Shown here piece by piece: positions 32,495-41,291 of a DNA stretch of 64,000 bases. Positions within the stretch are counted from its first letter, which is position 1. The number at the start of each line of letters is the position of its first letter. Origin of the DNA: ZC4RG42 sp003242425 (GTDB lineage Bacteria; Pseudomonadota; Gammaproteobacteria; Burkholderiales; SG8-39). The translations under genes were made by a program, and so were the position numbers. The notes beneath the pieces are model-generated. The model searched no databases, was not told the origin of the DNA, and worked only from the letters and a program-made list of their open reading frames with translations. The DNA lies in NCBI GenBank assembly GCA_937907425.1, contig CALCIE010000006.1, positions 1-64,000 of the forward strand. Reading direction: 5' to 3'.

Positions 32495-33270
32495 CTCCCC
32501 TTGAAGCGCGGCGTCTGCTTGGCGAGGAAGGCGCGGTAGCCGATCTGGAAATCCTCGGTGCCGTAGCAGGCGTAGGTTTCGTCCAGTTCCTCCGGCGTCG
32601 GTTCGCGGCCGGATTCGAGCAGGCGCATGAACTTCTTGTGCCAGCGCGCCACCAGCGGCGCGCCGTCGGCAATGCGGCGCGCGGCGGCATAGGCTTCGCG
32701 TTCCACCTCCTCGTCGGGCACGACACGCGTCACCAGGCCCTTCTCCTTCGCCTCGGCGGCGTCGAGGATGCGGCCTTCGAGCAGGATTTCCATCGTCACC
32801 GCCTTGCCCACCAGCGTATACAGCCCCCGCATCTCGTCCGGCCCGACCACCAGGCCCAGACGGTTGATCGGCACGCCGAAGCGGCTCGAGGTGCCGCAGA
32901 TGCGCAGGTCGCACAGGGTCGCGATCTCCAGCCCGCCGCCCACGCAGACGCCCTTGATGAGCGCGACGATCGGATGACGGCATTCGTACAGCGCCCGCAA
33001 TGTGCGATGGTGCACTTTGCCGTAGGCGCGCGCCTGTTCGACGTTCGAACGCTCGCGTTCGAATTCGCCGATGTCGTTGCCGGGCGAGAACGCCCGGTCG
33101 CCGGCGCCGCGGATGACGATACAGCGCACTTCGTCATCCGCGGACAGCGCCTCGATCGCGTCGCCCAATGCCGCCCACATCGACTTGGTGAGCGCGTTGA
33201 GCTTCTCCGGCCGGTTGAGCACCACCGTGGCGATGTCGGCTTCGCGTTGGACGAGGATCGGATCGCTCAT
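32491..33270 (-). CDS. Enoyl-CoA hydratase/isomerase family protein
   Basis: The 259-residue crotonase-fold protein has the oxyanion-hole segments (GDRAFSPGNDIGEFE and VALIKGVCVGGGLEIATLCD). The Glu of GGGLEIA is at the place of the first hydratase Glu; the second position reads NRLGLVVGPDEMRGL, where Glu is less clear. It could therefore be an isomerase or lyase as well as a hydratase. The start lies one base after the stop of the TRAP large permease gene, and the stop overlaps the CoA-transferase start, so all three are coupled. Confidence 0.9.
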   Translation of the reverse strand: MSDPILVQREADIATVVLNRPEKLNALTKSMWAALGDAIEALSADDEVRCIVIRGAGDRAFSPGNDIGEFERERSNVEQARAYGKVHHRTLRALYECRHPIVALIKGVCVGGGLEIATLCDLRICGTSSRFGVPINRLGLVVGPDEMRGLYTLVGKAVTMEILLEGRILDAAEAKEKGLVTRVVPDEEVEREAYAAARRIADGAPLVARWHKKFMRLLESGREPTPEELDETYACYGTEDFQIGYRAFLAKQTPRFKGR

Positions 33271-33271
33271 A

Positions 33272-34555
33272 TCAGTCGTAGAACAGGTTCACCAGACCCA
33301 GCGCCACCTCGGGCACGTAGGTCACGAGGATCAGTACGGCCAGCAGCACGGCGATGAACCAGGCGTTCACCTTCGTGACTTCCCAGATGTCGGCCTTGGC
33401 GATGGAGCAGGCGACCGTCAGCACGCTCGCCACGGGCGGGGTCTGCTGCCCGATACCGAGATTGAGCGTAACGATGATGCCGAAGTGCACGGGATCGATG
33501 CCGACCGCGTTCACCAGCGGCATGACCACAGGCACCACCAGGATGATCGCCGCGGCCGAATGCAGGAACATGCCGAGCAGCAGGAACAAGATGTTCAGCA
33601 GCGCCAGAACCACCCATTTGTTCTGGGTGAACTCGGACACCGCGGCAGCGAGGTTCTGCGGCATCTGCGCCTCGGTGAGGTAGGTGCCGAGCAGCGCGGA
33701 GGCGGCGACCAGGAGCATCACCACCGCGGTCTGCACCCCGCCCTCGATGATCGCGCCCTTGAGCGCCGGCCAGTCGAGATCGCGATAGATGACGAGACCG
33801 ATGAACAGCGCTGCGACCACGGCGAGCGCCGCGCCTTCGGTCGCCGTGACCACGCCGCCGAAAATACCGCCCAGGATGATGAGCGGCAGCAGCAGCGCCC
33901 AGGCCGCGTCCTTGAACGCCTGCTTGAGACGGGCGAGCTGGAAAGTCTGTTCCACCGGCAGGTCGTAGCGCAGCGCGAGCCAGTAGGCCATGACCATCAG
34001 CGCGAGACCGCCGATCACGCCCGGCACGATGCCCGCGACGAAGAGCTTCACGACCGAGGTGTCGGCCATCGCCGCGTAGAGGATCATCGGAATGGAGGGC
34101 GGGATGATGATCGCCAGCGTCGCGGCCGAGGACATCACCGCCGCGGCCAGCTCCTTCGGATAGCCCTTCTTCTTCATCCCCGGAATGAGGATGGAGCCGA
34201 GCGCGGCCACGTCCGCGACCGCGGAGCCCGAGATCTCGGCGAAGAACAACGAGGCACCGATGGACACCATCGACAGGGCGCCACGGATGAAGCCCAGCAA
34301 GGCCGTCGCAAGCGCGATCAGCCGCTGCGAGATGCCGGTCGCGTTCATGATCGCGCCGGCGAGGATGAACAGCGGAATGGCGATCAACGGAAAGCTGGTA
34401 CTGCCACTGTACATCACCAGCGGGAGATTCAGCAACGCCTCGGCGCCGCCGACAGCGACCATGGCCACGACCGCCACGACCGCGAGCGCGACCGCGATGG
34501 GCATGTTGAGCAGCACCAGACCGATGATGGAGAGGAGAAGCGCAGCCTGGCCCAT
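33272..34555 (-). CDS. dctM: TRAP transporter large permease (DctM)
   Basis: The 427-residue protein has about twelve membrane helices and family segments such as YSGSTSFPLIAIPLFILAGA. Others are GALSMVSIGASLFFAEISGS, FVAGIVPGVIGGLALMVMAY and LNLGIGQQTPPVASVL. It is the ion-coupled translocation subunit of a tripartite TRAP importer for carboxylates. The start overlaps the end of the small permease gene by one base. Confidence 0.95.
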   Translation of the reverse strand: MGQAALLLSIIGLVLLNMPIAVALAVVAVVAMVAVGGAEALLNLPLVMYSGSTSFPLIAIPLFILAGAIMNATGISQRLIALATALLGFIRGALSMVSIGASLFFAEISGSAVADVAALGSILIPGMKKKGYPKELAAAVMSSAATLAIIIPPSIPMILYAAMADTSVVKLFVAGIVPGVIGGLALMVMAYWLALRYDLPVEQTFQLARLKQAFKDAAWALLLPLIILGGIFGGVVTATEGAALAVVAALFIGLVIYRDLDWPALKGAIIEGGVQTAVVMLLVAASALLGTYLTEAQMPQNLAAAVSEFTQNKWVVLALLNILFLLLGMFLHSAAAIILVVPVVMPLVNAVGIDPVHFGIIVTLNLGIGQQTPPVASVLTVACSIAKADIWEVTKVNAWFIAVLLAVLILVTYVPEVALGLVNLFYD

Positions 34556-35076
34556 CAGTGCGATACCTCCCCGGCAACTTGTTCGGCCATATCGACCGAA
34601 CCGACGCCGCGCGCCTGACGCACGAGATCGGGCAGACAGAGCAGTTCGGCGACCACGTACAACAGCGCACCGACGGGAATGACCGATTGCGTCAGCGCCA
34701 CCGGGATGTCGACCGTGACGAGCGTCTCCTCGCCCAGGATGCCGATCACCACCCAGCCGTACCAGGCCATGAGCAGGAAGAAGCCGATGACCACAGCCTC
34801 CACGGCAAGCGTGATGGTCAGCCGCCAGGGCGCGGGCATCGCCTGCACGATACCGGGGAAAGCGATGTGCGCGCGTTTCAGTGCGGCGAGCACGGCGCCG
34901 TAGTAGGTGAGCCAGGCGAGCATCACCGCGGCGACTTCGTCGTACCAGGCCAGCGGCCGGCCGATCATCCTGAACACCACGCCCGCCGTCACTTCGACGG
35001 CGAGCGCGATCATGAGCACGATCACGATGAACGTGATCAGCGATTCGAATCCGCGCCTGACTGCGGCGATCGACAT
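34555..35076 (-). CDS. dctQ: TRAP transporter small permease (DctQ)
   Basis: The 173-residue protein has four hydrophobic helices (SLITFIVIVLMIALAVEVTA, EVAAVMLAWLTYYGAVLAAL, ITLAVEAVVIGFFLLMAWYG, IPVGALLYVVAELLCL). These include the DctQ pattern RPLAWYDEVAAVMLAWLTYY. It partners the large permease in the inner membrane. The gene lies between the binding-protein and large-permease genes in the usual order. Confidence 0.94.
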   Translation of the reverse strand: MSIAAVRRGFESLITFIVIVLMIALAVEVTAGVVFRMIGRPLAWYDEVAAVMLAWLTYYGAVLAALKRAHIAFPGIVQAMPAPWRLTITLAVEAVVIGFFLLMAWYGWVVIGILGEETLVTVDIPVALTQSVIPVGALLYVVAELLCLPDLVRQARGVGSVDMAEQVAGEVSH

Positions 35077-35122
35077 CGGCTCCTCCTCTTTTTTATTGAT
35101 GTGCGTGCGCGGTCGGCTATCG

Positions 35123-36115
35123 TTATTGCCCGAGCTGCAACGCGATGTCGATCATCTTCTTGCCTTCCTGGACCTCCTGCGCGAACTCTTCGTAGGCGGG
35201 TTTGCTCGCAGCGATGAACGCGTTCTTGTCGGCCTCGTTCACCTGCATGCCCGCGCTCTTCATCTTGTCGAGCAGCTCGTTGTCCATCTTCTCCGCCTGC
35301 TCGTAGACGAAGGCCTGCACCTCACGCGCGGTGTCGACGAGCACTTTCTGCACGTCGGGCGGCAGCGCGTTGAACTTGCGCGGCGACATGACGGGATAGG
35401 CCGGCGTATAGACGTGGCCGGTGAGCGAGAGGAACTTCTGCACCTCCTGGAATTTGGAGGTGTAGGTCTGCGTGAGCGGATTCTCCTGTCCGTCCATGGT
35501 GCCGGTCTGCAACGCGGCGAACACTTCGGACAGCCCCATGGCGGAGGGGTTGGCACCGTAGAGCTGGAACATCTTCACGCGCCATTTGCCCTTCGGCACG
35601 CGCAGCTTGATGCCCTTGAGATCCTCGGGCGTGTTGATCGGCCGCTTGTTGTTGGTGATGTGCCGGAAACCGTTCTCCCACACGGCGAGGATCTTGTAAC
35701 CCTGCTTCTCGGCCTGCGGCGCCAGGATCGGCCACACGATCTCCTTCTCGATGCGCTTCATGTGTTCGCGATCCTTGACGAGGTAAGGCATCTCGAACAG
35801 GCCGAAGCCCGGCACCACGGAGGACATCACGGTCGAAGGCAGGGCGAAGTCGATGGTGCCGGCCTTGATCTTCTGCAGCATCTCGGTGTCGTCGCCGAGC
35901 TGGCTCGATCCGTACACCACGACCTTGTAGCGGCCGGCGAGTTTCTCGTTGACGCGCCGGGCGAATTCCTCGGACGACACCGCGAACAGCGATCCGGGAG
36001 ACCCCACGTGCCCGAATTTGAGTTCTGTCTGTGCTTGCACGGCTGGGGGCGCGGCGAAGACGAAACCGGCAAGCAGGGCTGCAACGGCGAACGCTTTATG
36101 CCTAAGCGCTTTCAT
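35123..36115 (-). CDS. dctP: TRAP transporter substrate-binding protein (DctP family)
   Basis: The 330-residue periplasmic receptor has a signal peptide (AVAALLAGFVFAAPPAVQA) and the DctP fold. Landmarks are LKFGHVGSPGSLFAVSSEEF, VVYGSSQLGDDTEMLQKIKA, the helix region LKGIKLRVPKGKWRVKMFQL, and EVFAALQTGTMDGQENPLTQ. The Arg in LKGIKLRVP is the residue that usually pairs with a ligand carboxylate, so the ligand is probably an organic acid. Its identity cannot be read here. Confidence 0.94.
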   Translation of the reverse strand: MKALRHKAFAVAALLAGFVFAAPPAVQAQTELKFGHVGSPGSLFAVSSEEFARRVNEKLAGRYKVVVYGSSQLGDDTEMLQKIKAGTIDFALPSTVMSSVVPGFGLFEMPYLVKDREHMKRIEKEIVWPILAPQAEKQGYKILAVWENGFRHITNNKRPINTPEDLKGIKLRVPKGKWRVKMFQLYGANPSAMGLSEVFAALQTGTMDGQENPLTQTYTSKFQEVQKFLSLTGHVYTPAYPVMSPRKFNALPPDVQKVLVDTAREVQAFVYEQAEKMDNELLDKMKSAGMQVNEADKNAFIAASKPAYEEFAQEVQEGKKMIDIALQLGQ

Positions 36116-36228
36116 GGGGGCCTCCTCCTCAGTGGCAATAAGTTGTCTCGGGATCAGTCTTTCATTGCATCTTCTTGCTCTTCCGATTCATCGATACTTC
36201 AACCGGCACCGCGCCGCCCGCTCCTCTC

Positions 36229-37440
36229 TCAGGCGACGCGTTCGGCCTTTTGGATCTCCTGCACGCGGCTGGTTTCAGCGCCGCTCAAATAAGCCATGGC
36301 CGCATCGACGCCGCCTTTCTTGTGCGGCACCCCGGCGAGCTCGAGCCCCATCTCGATGCCGCACAACGTGCCGCACAGCATGAGGTCGTTGAAATCGCCC
36401 AGATGGCCGATGCGGAACACCTTGCCTTTCACCTTGCCGAGGCCCTGGCCGAGCGACATGTTGAAATGCTCCAGGATCACCTCGCGCAACGCGGCTTCGT
36501 CGTATCCCTCCGGCATGAGCACCGCGGTGAGCGAGCTGCTGTATTCCGACGGCTCCAGACAGAGCACTTCGAGGCCCCAGGCGCGCACCGCGCGGCGCGT
36601 CGCCTCGGCGAATCGGTCGTGGCGCTTGAAGACGTTCTCCAGGCCTTCCTCGTGCAGCATGGCGATCGATTCACGCAGGCCGTAGAGCAGATTGGTCGCC
36701 GGCGTATAGGGGAAGAAACCCTGCTTGTTGGGACCAAGCATGTCTTCCCAGTTCCAATAGGACTTGGGCATCTTCGATTGCTTCGACGCCGCGAGCGCCT
36801 TGTCGCTGAAGCCGTTGAAGCTGAGTCCCGGCGGCAGCATCAGGCCCTTCTGCGAGCCGGCCACCGTCACGTCCACGCCCCACTCGTCCTGGCGATAGTC
36901 GATGGACGCGAGCGAGGAAATGGTGTCGACCATGAACAGCGCCGGATGGTTGGCACGGTCGATGGCTTTGCGGATGAGCGGGATGCGGCTCGTGACTCCG
37001 GTCGAGGTCTCGTTGTGCACCACGCACACGGCCTTGATCTCGTGCGCGCGGTCTTCGGCGAGGCGCGCTTCCACGCGCTCGGGATCGACGCCGTGACGCC
37101 AGTCGCCCGGCTCGAACTCCACGACCAGGCCCAGGTTGCTCGCCATGCGCCGCCACATCGTGGCGAAGTGCCCGGTCTCGAACATCAGCACTTTGTCGCC
37201 GGGCGAGAGCGTGTTCACCAGCGCCGCCTCCCAGGCGCCGGTCCCCGAGGCGGGAAAGATCGCGACATGCTGCCGGGTCTGCAGCACCCATTTCATGCCT
37301 TCCAGGCATTCGGCGCCCAGGCGCGCGAATTCCGGCCCGCGGTGATCGATAGTGGGGCGGTCCATGGCCCGCAGCACCCGGTCGGGCACGTTGGTGGGGC
37401 CGGGAATCTGCAGAAAGTGTCGTGCTTGCTGCTTGGGCAT
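36229..37440 (-). CDS. Class V PLP aminotransferase, serine/alanine-glyoxylate type
   Basis: The 403-residue protein resembles serine-glyoxylate and alanine-glyoxylate aminotransferases. The N-terminus LQIPGPTNVPDRVLRAMDRP, the segment AIFPASGTGAWEAALVNTLS, VVHNETSTGV, MVDTISSLASIDY and the PLP lysine in VAGSQKGLMLPPG (Lys198) all fit. It would transfer an amino group to glyoxylate or a related 2-oxo acid. It is the first gene of the TRAP operon and diverges from a 2-hydroxyacid dehydrogenase, which could supply the 2-oxo acid. The amino donor and acceptor are inferred from family only. Confidence 0.88.
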   Translation of the reverse strand: MPKQQARHFLQIPGPTNVPDRVLRAMDRPTIDHRGPEFARLGAECLEGMKWVLQTRQHVAIFPASGTGAWEAALVNTLSPGDKVLMFETGHFATMWRRMASNLGLVVEFEPGDWRHGVDPERVEARLAEDRAHEIKAVCVVHNETSTGVTSRIPLIRKAIDRANHPALFMVDTISSLASIDYRQDEWGVDVTVAGSQKGLMLPPGLSFNGFSDKALAASKQSKMPKSYWNWEDMLGPNKQGFFPYTPATNLLYGLRESIAMLHEEGLENVFKRHDRFAEATRRAVRAWGLEVLCLEPSEYSSSLTAVLMPEGYDEAALREVILEHFNMSLGQGLGKVKGKVFRIGHLGDFNDLMLCGTLCGIEMGLELAGVPHKKGGVDAAMAYLSGAETSRVQEIQKAERVA

Positions 37441-37548
37441 GCGCTACGGCTCCTTACTTTGAATACAAGCGGCCCGCCTCACCGCGGCGAGCCCACTTGC
37501 CCTTGCGTGGTATCAGGCGTCCGGCTAGTATGCGTCGTATATTGTATT

Positions 37549-37558
37549 TTGTATACCA
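37549..37558. promoter_or_regulatory. Candidate GntR-family operator in the divergent promoter
   Basis: TTGTATACCA is a near-palindrome fitting the GntR/FCD operator pattern TnGTnnnACnA. It lies in an AT-rich patch (37537-37580) within the 204-base divergent region and could serve both arms of the island. The cognate regulator would be the GntR gene at 40560-41291. Confidence 0.4.
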
Positions 37559-37644
37559 TTTACGACACTTTTTTTATACCTCCGAACCGCCCAGGGGGCC
37601 CATGGGTCCCTGGCTCAGAGCAAAAAACGCTCCCCTACTCCGAC

Positions 37645-40563
37645 ATGCAGGATCTCCCCCTCACTGCCCCCGACGGCCCGCTGGCGCGGCGGCTGCGGAG
37701 CGCTCTGCGCGGGGAAGTGCTGTTCGACAGCTTCAGCCGCGGCCGTTACAGCACCGACGCCTCGATTTACCAAATCATGCCGGTCGGCGTGGTGGTCCCG
37801 CGCGATGCCGAGGACGTGCGCATCGCGCTCGAGATTGCGCGCGAGTTCCGGGTGCCGCTGCTGCCCCGCGGAGCCGGCACATCCCAGTGCGGCCAGACCG
37901 TCGGCGCGGCGCTGGTGATCGACCACACCAAGCATCTCGACGACATCCTCGAGTTCGACCCCGAAGGGCGCCGGGTGGTGGTGCAACCCGGCATCGTGCT
38001 CGACCGCCTCAACAAATTCCTCCGCCCGCACGGCCTGCAGTTTCCGGTGGACGTGTCGACGGCCAGCCGCGCCACCATCGGCGGCATGACGGGCAACAAC
38101 AGTTGCGGCTCGCGTTCGCTGCGCTACGGCAACATGGTCCACAACGTGCGCGCGATCGACGCCCTGCTCGCCGACGGCGAACGCATCCGTTTCGCGCCCG
38201 GCGAGCAGGGCGGCTCCCGGCGGGCACGCGCGCTGTTCGATGCCCTGGGGGCGCTCTACGCGCGCGAGGCTGCGGAAATCGATGCGCGTTTCCCGAAGGT
38301 GCAGCGCCGGGTCGGCGGCTACAACCTCGACTGCCTCCATCCCGAAGGCAATCCGGCCCATCTGCTGGTGGGCTCCGAAGGCACGCTCGCCTATTTCGAG
38401 CGCATCGAACTGGCGCTGGCGCCCATCCCGCGCAACCGGGTGCTGGGCGTGTGCCATTTCCCGCGTTTTCGCGACGCCATGAGCTCGACGCAGTACATCG
38501 TGCAATTGGACCCGACCGCGGTGGAGCTGGTCGACCGCACGATGATCGAACTGGCGCGCGAGATCGCGGCCTTCCGCGACACGGTGGCGCAATTCCTCAA
38601 GGGCGAGCCCGACGCGGTGCTGCTGGTGGAATTCGCCGGCGACGACCGCCGCGAACAGCTGGCACGGCTTGCGCGGCTCGGCGAGCTGATGAGCGATCTC
38701 GGCTTTCACGACGCGGTGGTGCCGATCACGGACGACGCGCTGCAGAAGGAAGTCTGGGAGGTGCGCAAGGCCGGGCTCAACGTGATGATGTCGATGAAGG
38801 GCGACGGCAAACCGGTGTCCTTCATCGAGGACTGCGCGGTGCCGCTGGAGCACCTGGCGGACTACACCGAACGCCTGACCCAGGTCTTCGAGAAGCACGG
38901 CACGCGCGGCACCTGGTACGCGCACGCCTCGGTCGGCTGCCTGCACGTGCGGCCGATCCTCAACATGAAGAGCCCCGACGGGGCGCGCAAGATGCGCGCG
39001 ATCGCCGAGGAAGCCTTCGAGATGGTGCGCCAGTACAAGGGCTCGCATTCGGGCGAGCACGGCGACGGCCTGGTGCGCTCGGAGTGGCACGAGCCCATGT
39101 ACGGCAAGCGCATCGTGCAGGCCTTCGCGGAAGTGAAGCGGCTGTTCGACCCGGACAACCTCATGAACCCGGGCAAGATCGTCGATCCGCCGAAAATGGA
39201 CGACCGCTCGCTGTTCCGCTATCCGCCCGGCTACCGCGTCATGCCGCTCAAGACCGCCTTCGACTGGTCGGCCTGGGGCGGCTTCGGCAGCGCGGTCGAG
39301 ATGTGCAACAACAACGGCGCCTGCCGCAAATCCGATCCCGGCGTGATGTGCCCGTCCTACCGCGTCACGCGCGACGAGCAGCATCTCACCCGCGGCCGCG
39401 CCAATACGCTGCGTCTGGCGCTGAGCGGCCAGCTCGGCCCCGACGCCTGGAACTCCCGGGCGCTCTACGAAACGATGGAGCTGTGCATCGGCTGCAAGGC
39501 CTGCAAGCGCGAATGCCCGACCGGCGTCGACATGGCGAAGATGAAGGCCGAGTTCCTGCATCACTATCGCCAATCGCATCCGCTCAAGCTGCGCGAGCGG
39601 CTGGTGGCCTATCTGCCGCGCTATGCGCCGATGGTCTCGCGTTTCGGCGCGCGTTTCGATCCGTCCCGCATCCCGGGTTTTGCGAAGCTGCAGGAGCGGC
39701 TGCTGGGTTTCAGCGCCCGGCGGCCGCTGCCGCGCTGGCATGCGCGCCCCTTCGATCCGAGTCGCGAGCGCTATAAGGAACCCGCCCGTCCTCGCGGCGA
39801 AGTCGTGCTCTTCGTCGACACCTTCAACACTTGGTTCGAGCCCGACAATGCGCGGGCGGCCCTGCGTGTGCTCGCCGCCGGCGGTTACCGCGTGCACCTG
39901 CTGTGCACCGACGACGGCCGCAGGCTGTGCTGCGGCCGCACGTTCCTCGCCAACGGTCTGATCGACGAGGCGCGCGCCGAGGCCGAACGCCTGCTCGCGC
40001 ATCTCCTGCCCTACGCCGCGCGCGGCGTACCGGTCGTCGGGCTGGAACCGTCCTGCCTGCTGACCTTGCGCGACGAGTACCCCGCCATGCTGTCAGGCGA
40101 AAGCGCCGCTCTGGTGGCGCGGCAGGCGATGCTGCTGCAGGAGTTCCTCGTCGCGCAACGGCGCGAAGGCCGGCTCGAGCTGCCGCTGCGGCCGCTGCCG
40201 GGCGGCAGCGAAGTGCTGGTCCACGGCCACTGCCATCAGAAGGCCTTCGGCCTCATGGGCGCCGTGCAGGAGTGCCTGGCCATGATCCCCGGTGTCCAGG
40301 TCCAAGCGATCGAATCGGGTTGTTGCGGCCAGGCCGGTGTTTTCGGATACGAGGCGGAGCACTATGATCTTTCCCTGCGCATGGCGGAGCTCGCGCTTCT
40401 GCCTGCCGTGCGCGCCGCGAAACCGGAGGCCTACATCGTCGCCGACGGCACCAGTTGCCGCCAGCAGATCGAACACGGCGCACAGCGCAAGGCATTGCAC
40501 GTGGCGCAACTACTCGCGCTCGCTTTGGAAGAAAGCTCGGAAGAAGACCCGGGGCCCGTATGA
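37645..40563 (+). CDS. FAD-linked 2-hydroxyacid dehydrogenase fused to Fe-S/CCG domains (YdiJ / D-2-hydroxyglutarate dehydrogenase type)
   Basis: The 972-residue protein joins a PCMH-type FAD domain (about 45-270; LLPRGAGTSQCGQTVGAAL, ATIGGMTGNNSCGSRSLRYG) and an FAD-oxidase C-terminal domain (HSGEHGDGLVRSEW). A ferredoxin-like part (Cys from 554; CIGCKACKRECP from 614) and two CCG domains (Cys762-763, Cys893-894; GHCHQKAFG) follow. E. coli YdiJ has the same layout. It would oxidise a D-2-hydroxyacid such as 2-hydroxyglutarate, lactate or glycolate and pass electrons to the quinone pool. The start is the ATG at 37645, with a weak ribosome site. It overlaps the regulator gene by ATGA. Confidence 0.88.
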   Translation: MQDLPLTAPDGPLARRLRSALRGEVLFDSFSRGRYSTDASIYQIMPVGVVVPRDAEDVRIALEIAREFRVPLLPRGAGTSQCGQTVGAALVIDHTKHLDDILEFDPEGRRVVVQPGIVLDRLNKFLRPHGLQFPVDVSTASRATIGGMTGNNSCGSRSLRYGNMVHNVRAIDALLADGERIRFAPGEQGGSRRARALFDALGALYAREAAEIDARFPKVQRRVGGYNLDCLHPEGNPAHLLVGSEGTLAYFERIELALAPIPRNRVLGVCHFPRFRDAMSSTQYIVQLDPTAVELVDRTMIELAREIAAFRDTVAQFLKGEPDAVLLVEFAGDDRREQLARLARLGELMSDLGFHDAVVPITDDALQKEVWEVRKAGLNVMMSMKGDGKPVSFIEDCAVPLEHLADYTERLTQVFEKHGTRGTWYAHASVGCLHVRPILNMKSPDGARKMRAIAEEAFEMVRQYKGSHSGEHGDGLVRSEWHEPMYGKRIVQAFAEVKRLFDPDNLMNPGKIVDPPKMDDRSLFRYPPGYRVMPLKTAFDWSAWGGFGSAVEMCNNNGACRKSDPGVMCPSYRVTRDEQHLTRGRANTLRLALSGQLGPDAWNSRALYETMELCIGCKACKRECPTGVDMAKMKAEFLHHYRQSHPLKLRERLVAYLPRYAPMVSRFGARFDPSRIPGFAKLQERLLGFSARRPLPRWHARPFDPSRERYKEPARPRGEVVLFVDTFNTWFEPDNARAALRVLAAGGYRVHLLCTDDGRRLCCGRTFLANGLIDEARAEAERLLAHLLPYAARGVPVVGLEPSCLLTLRDEYPAMLSGESAALVARQAMLLQEFLVAQRREGRLELPLRPLPGGSEVLVHGHCHQKAFGLMGAVQECLAMIPGVQVQAIESGCCGQAGVFGYEAEHYDLSLRMAELALLPAVRAAKPEAYIVADGTSCRQQIEHGAQRKALHVAQLLALALEESSEEDPGPV

Positions 40564-41291
40564 AAAATGCTTCCGCCGTCCCCGCAACGCTCGATCCGCC
40601 GCAAGACATGCGCATCGTGCGCGCCGCGCTCTATGACGAAGTCGTGCAGCGGCTGCGGCAGATGATCTTCGAAGGCGAACTCGCCCCCGGCAGCCGCGTG
40701 CCCGAGCGTGTACTGTGCGAACGTTTCGGCATTTCGCGCACGCCGCTGCGCGAAGCGCTGCGGGCGCTGGCCTCCGAAGGCCTCATCGAACTGGCGCCGC
40801 ATCGCGGTGCGCGGGTCAGCCGTCTGAGCCCGACCGATCTCGACCACATGTTCGAGATCATGGAGGCGCTCGAAGCGCTCGCGGGGGAACTCGCCTGCGT
40901 GCGCATCACCGAGGCCGGCATCGCGCACGTGAAGCGCCTGCACGAGGAAATGGTACGCCATTACCGGCAGCGCAACCGGCCCGAGTATTTCCGCTGCAAC
41001 CAGCGCATCCACGAGTCGCTGGTGCAGGCGGCCGGCAATCCGGTGCTGTCGCGCCTCTACGCCAGCCTGGGCGACCGCATGCGCCGCGCCCGTTACATGG
41101 CGAACCTGTCCGAGGAACGCTGGCGCCAGGCGGTCGAGGAGCACGAGGCCATCCTCGACGCGCTGATCCGACGCGACGCCGCGCGCATCGGACCGCTATT
41201 GAAGGCCCACCTGCATCACAAGCGCATCGCGCTCAACACGGCGTTGCAGACGAGCGAACAGGAGGAAAGCGTTCAGGACGCTTCGCGGTGA
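40560..41291 (+). CDS. GntR-family regulator with FCD domain
   Basis: The 243-residue protein has a winged HTH (LYDEVVQRLRQMIFEGELAP, then SRTPLREALRALASEGLIEL and RGARVSRLS). An FCD ligand domain follows (HMFEIMEALEALAGELACVR, NQRIHESLVQAAGNPVL, VEEHEAILDALIRRD). His residues of the FCD metal site are visible. Such regulators bind organic acids and usually repress the genes next to them. The ATG overlaps the stop of the dehydrogenase gene. It probably controls both arms of the island. Its last 19 bases overlap the convergent fbp gene. Confidence 0.92.
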   Translation: MKNASAVPATLDPPQDMRIVRAALYDEVVQRLRQMIFEGELAPGSRVPERVLCERFGISRTPLREALRALASEGLIELAPHRGARVSRLSPTDLDHMFEIMEALEALAGELACVRITEAGIAHVKRLHEEMVRHYRQRNRPEYFRCNQRIHESLVQAAGNPVLSRLYASLGDRMRRARYMANLSEERWRQAVEEHEAILDALIRRDAARIGPLLKAHLHHKRIALNTALQTSEQEESVQDASR

